Shown: positions 61,885-64,000 of the stretch, piece after piece
Layout: each line of letters opens with the position of its first letter
Numbering within the stretch: the first letter of the stretch is position 1
Source of the DNA: Maridesulfovibrio frigidus DSM 17176
Lineage (GTDB): Bacteria > Desulfobacterota > Desulfovibrionia > Desulfovibrionales > Desulfovibrionaceae
NCBI RefSeq assembly: GCF_000711735.1
Contig: NZ_JONL01000001.1
Coordinates: 124,001 to 188,000 of the forward strand
DNA length: 64,000 nt
Direction: 5' to 3'
Notes under the pieces: model-generated
What the model was told of the DNA's origin: nothing
Seen by the model: only the letters and a program-made list of their open reading frames with translations
The model's database searches: none
Made by a program: the position numbers and the translations under genes

Positions 61885-63711
61885 TTAATCCCTAATACTA
61901 TGCGCCCCCCACGTCCAAGTACTATCAGGCTTACCGAAGGATCTGTTTACATCTTCCAAATTAAATATTCCTCCATAAAAACGATTATGGAATGCCTCTG
62001 CCTCTTTACTGATATCAAAAGCGAAGGCTCCTTTATACATCTCATTGGCAATATTCATCAACCCTAGTATCCATCTGGGACCACCAAAATCACTACTAGG
62101 GATTGGCGCAGTGTGAATCCGCTTATTGCGAACAGCGTCAATGCGGATATTTTTATCTACACATTCATTATAAAAATCCGTTGGCGAATTAGAAATAAAG
62201 GCTGAAATAAATATTATTTCAGGATTCAATTTTTCAACTATTTCTTGATCAATAGTCATACCCGGGCGGCCTGATATTTCAATTTCTTTATTAACGCTTA
62301 TACCGTTACATATTTCAACCAAATTATTTTCAAAACGCTCCCCTTTAATACAAAATTGTGGCTTACCCATTACATAGTAAACTCGTGGTCGGTGTGGCTG
62401 ATTGGAACAGGCAAGTTTTACAAGAGCGGTTTTATCTTCAAGGTAACTGACCAGTTCATTTGCCGCTTTTTCACGATATATAAGTGAGCCAAAAGACCTG
62501 ATCAGATCCAGATATTTATCAACCCGCTGAATACCATGATGAAGATCCTGCATCTTATTGTTGCACAGCAAATGCTCCCAGACATGAACAACTTCCGACT
62601 TATTTTCAGCACCTATAGCAATCAAAATAGATTCAACTATTTCAAGAGCACGAGTAAAAGGGTAGCCTCCCTGAAAATCATTTTCCCTGAAATCCGTAAC
62701 CTCTGCTTTGCCACAAATACCCGAGGAGTGTTCGCATTTTGGACATTTTATATCCTGTAGATTGGTTGCAGATATTTTTAATAGCCTTGCACCCATCGGC
62801 CCGTAAAAATCTCTATGAACAACCGTTTCTCCACACTTAGAACAACAACTGTCTAATTCTTTTGTTCCAGGTGAATTGAATACGTAAACATAATCTAAAA
62901 ATTCTCTCATTTTTTGACTGAAACTTTCCGTTTCTCTAATCAAAGGTTCTTGTTCTGGATCAGCCCCTTCCAAAGGAATAAAGCGCATCACCTGCATGGG
63001 AATCTTAGCAGAAATCTTTTTGATAACAGAGCACAACTCAAGCAGTTCCGGCCCATTGTATTTCTTATGAATACAAGCAAGCTCGATATGAACTCCTGCC
63101 TCATGCAGCATTTTAATATTTCGCAGGACAGGCGCGAATCCCTTGAATCCAGAACACGCGCGGTAATCTTTTTCCGACAGGCCTTTTATACCGATATTGA
63201 TAAAATCGATAACAGGTAAAATACGCTTCACGGATTCCAATGAAAAATAACCGTTTGAAGAACAACCGACTAGTAACCCCTTTGACTTGGCTAAAGTCGC
63301 AACGGAAATAAAAGTCTCAAATGCAGCCAAGGGATCATTCATCAGAAATGCAATGCCTTTGCAATCATTTTGGATAGCCTTATCGATAACTTGTTCAGGC
63401 GATAAAGGCTGAAGGGCTTTGCTTTCCGGGTTCATTTCCCTAACAATGACAGTGGAAATGCATCCCGGACAATCAAAGTTACAACCGACAGTGCTAAGTT
63501 GAAGAAATCTTCCGCCAGGATGGAAGTTAAGCATGGGCATAGTCTCTATTTTAATCGGGCAAACAATAAGATACTTGTCCTGGTAAATTTCTGATATTAT
63601 ACCATTTTCGTTTTCATAACGTCCGCAGCGGCCAATACTACCTTGAGAAATTCTGCATTCATTTTCACACACATGACAACACACATTTTGATATTTAGAT
63701 TCCTGTAACAT
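61885..63711 (-). CDS. Radical SAM enzyme fused to periplasmic-binding-protein-like domain
   Basis: 608 residues without signal peptide. The N-terminus has Cys11, 12, 15, 19 and 29 in the cluster typical of AmmeMemoRadiSam/PflA-like enzymes. The radical SAM motif is CNFDCPGC (Cys77, 81, 84). The core runs to about 280. A zinc-ribbon-like part (about 288-335) has CCSKCGE and CPKCEHSSGIC. A helical region (about 345-445) follows, then a domain like class III binding proteins for corrinoids or iron chelates (about 450-580). That last part has PRVYYVMGKPQFCIKG, EKLNPEIIFISAF and GPRWILGLMNIANEMY. The fused domain would hold a metal complex or corrinoid in the cytoplasm. Start chosen at ATG 63711. 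Confidence 0.78.
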   Translation of the reverse strand: MLQESKYQNVCCHVCENECRISQGSIGRCGRYENENGIISEIYQDKYLIVCPIKIETMPMLNFHPGGRFLQLSTVGCNFDCPGCISTVIVREMNPESKALQPLSPEQVIDKAIQNDCKGIAFLMNDPLAAFETFISVATLAKSKGLLVGCSSNGYFSLESVKRILPVIDFINIGIKGLSEKDYRACSGFKGFAPVLRNIKMLHEAGVHIELACIHKKYNGPELLELCSVIKKISAKIPMQVMRFIPLEGADPEQEPLIRETESFSQKMREFLDYVYVFNSPGTKELDSCCSKCGETVVHRDFYGPMGARLLKISATNLQDIKCPKCEHSSGICGKAEVTDFRENDFQGGYPFTRALEIVESILIAIGAENKSEVVHVWEHLLCNNKMQDLHHGIQRVDKYLDLIRSFGSLIYREKAANELVSYLEDKTALVKLACSNQPHRPRVYYVMGKPQFCIKGERFENNLVEICNGISVNKEIEISGRPGMTIDQEIVEKLNPEIIFISAFISNSPTDFYNECVDKNIRIDAVRNKRIHTAPIPSSDFGGPRWILGLMNIANEMYKGAFAFDISKEAEAFHNRFYGGIFNLEDVNRSFGKPDSTWTWGAHSIRD

Positions 63712-63849
63712 CAGCCCTCCGCCGGTTTACTAATCTCAACAACCTTGTTTACAATTTTTGCTTCTCGAATAACTCATAAAAAAACACTTTCAGCCATCCA
63801 CTCACGCTTTTAATCATTTTCGTGACCATTAATAACTACAGCATAAAAA

Positions 63850-63890
63850 AATAGCCCTGTTCTGAGTTTCAACTCAAAACAGGGCTATTA
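63850..63890 (-). terminator. Terminator of a leftward gene to the right of the window
   Basis: Stem AATAGCCCTGTT(C)TGAGTT against AACTCA(A)AACAGGGCTATT with a two-base loop. On the minus strand it is followed by TTTTTTTATGC. It therefore ends a transcript coming from beyond 63890, not the radical SAM gene. Confidence 0.9.
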
Positions 63891-63925
63891 AAATAAACCA
63901 ATAAAATTAGAAGCGACGTGAATTA

Positions 63926-64000
63926 TTATAAATTAGAGATATTTAAAATTAAGATTTTTGGCATAGTCATAGCTGAAGATGGATCATACGAGGAGTTACT
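63926..64000 (-). CDS. Possible C-terminal end of a leftward gene
   Basis: The minus strand has one frame open from the window edge for 24 codons to a TAA at 63926-63928, and the terminator at 63850-63890 follows 36 bases later. That fits a gene ending here, but 24 codons are too few to recognise. The residues (SNSSYDPSSAMTMPK then a hydrophobic stretch) are not distinctive. Confidence 0.3.
   Translation of the reverse strand, partial: SNSSYDPSSAMTMPKILILNISNL

Noticed and set aside
63979-64000. Plus-strand ATG at the right edge
   Set aside because: Only seven codons are visible, without a ribosome site; the opposite strand explains the edge better.
1-64000. CRISPR arrays, rRNA, insertion sequences, prophage or riboswitch-like leaders
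   Set aside because: None was seen; no repeated spacer pattern, transposase or integrase frame is present.

Overview
The window reads as chromosome of a moderately AT-rich member of the Desulfovibrionaceae (marine Maridesulfovibrio-type relatives are the closest match I can suggest). Grounds are gene content: a Ni-Fe CO dehydrogenase with CooC and a CooA-type regulator, HydEFG maturases for [FeFe] hydrogenase, paired ferredoxin/MinD ATPases behind a sigma-54-type promoter, a monoheme c-type cytochrome, and Gram-negative envelope genes (Tol-Pal, Lpx, Bam, Lol). No species call is made. There is no phage, transposase, CRISPR array or rRNA.

Layout. 1-4206: tolQ-tolR-tolA-tolB-pal, all leftward, pal cut by the window edge. 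4231-11749: leftward housekeeping genes (sirtuin, PHP phosphoesterase, bifunctional nuclease, miaB, an overlapping phosphotransferase/APS-kinase-like pair, adenosine-kinase-like PfkB, cutA, cytochrome c). 11849-14510: rightward nth-tgt and a DUF218 protein, separated by a hairpin repeat. 14651-18168: cooA, then cooS-cooC behind a perfect CooA-like palindrome. 18384-26477: a PrsW-like protease fusion, a small membrane protein, YihY, a large AsmA-like protein and a DUF89 protein. 26611-28688: sigma-54 promoter, DUF5320 protein and two MinD/ferredoxin ATPases. 28709-38663: one leftward superoperon lysS-lolC-lolD-bamA-skp-lpxD-fabZ-lpxA-lpxI, building and exporting outer-membrane components.

38803-39926 holds two identical tRNA-Asn units, each with promoter and terminator, followed by a gene whose product carries all diagnostic residues of the cereblon (CULT) thalidomide-binding domain. 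39953-47912: pyk, a Skp-like lipoprotein, a Na/phosphate cotransporter with an unknown anchored protein, a PAS histidine kinase and an iron-dependent alcohol dehydrogenase. 48164-51945: hydG-hydE-hydF, without the hydrogenase itself. 52166-63711: DUF4301 protein, a small frameshifted ORF, a hybrid histidine kinase, a chemoreceptor with a sigma-28-type promoter, a glycosyltransferase, a PP2C-like phosphatase and a radical SAM enzyme fused to a metal/corrinoid-binding-like domain.

The most notable items are the bacterial cereblon-like protein, the radical SAM/binding-protein fusion, the variant CooA/CooS metal-ligand sets, the PrsW fusion and the frameshifted small ORF. Domain assignments rest on motif reading alone; no database search was possible.
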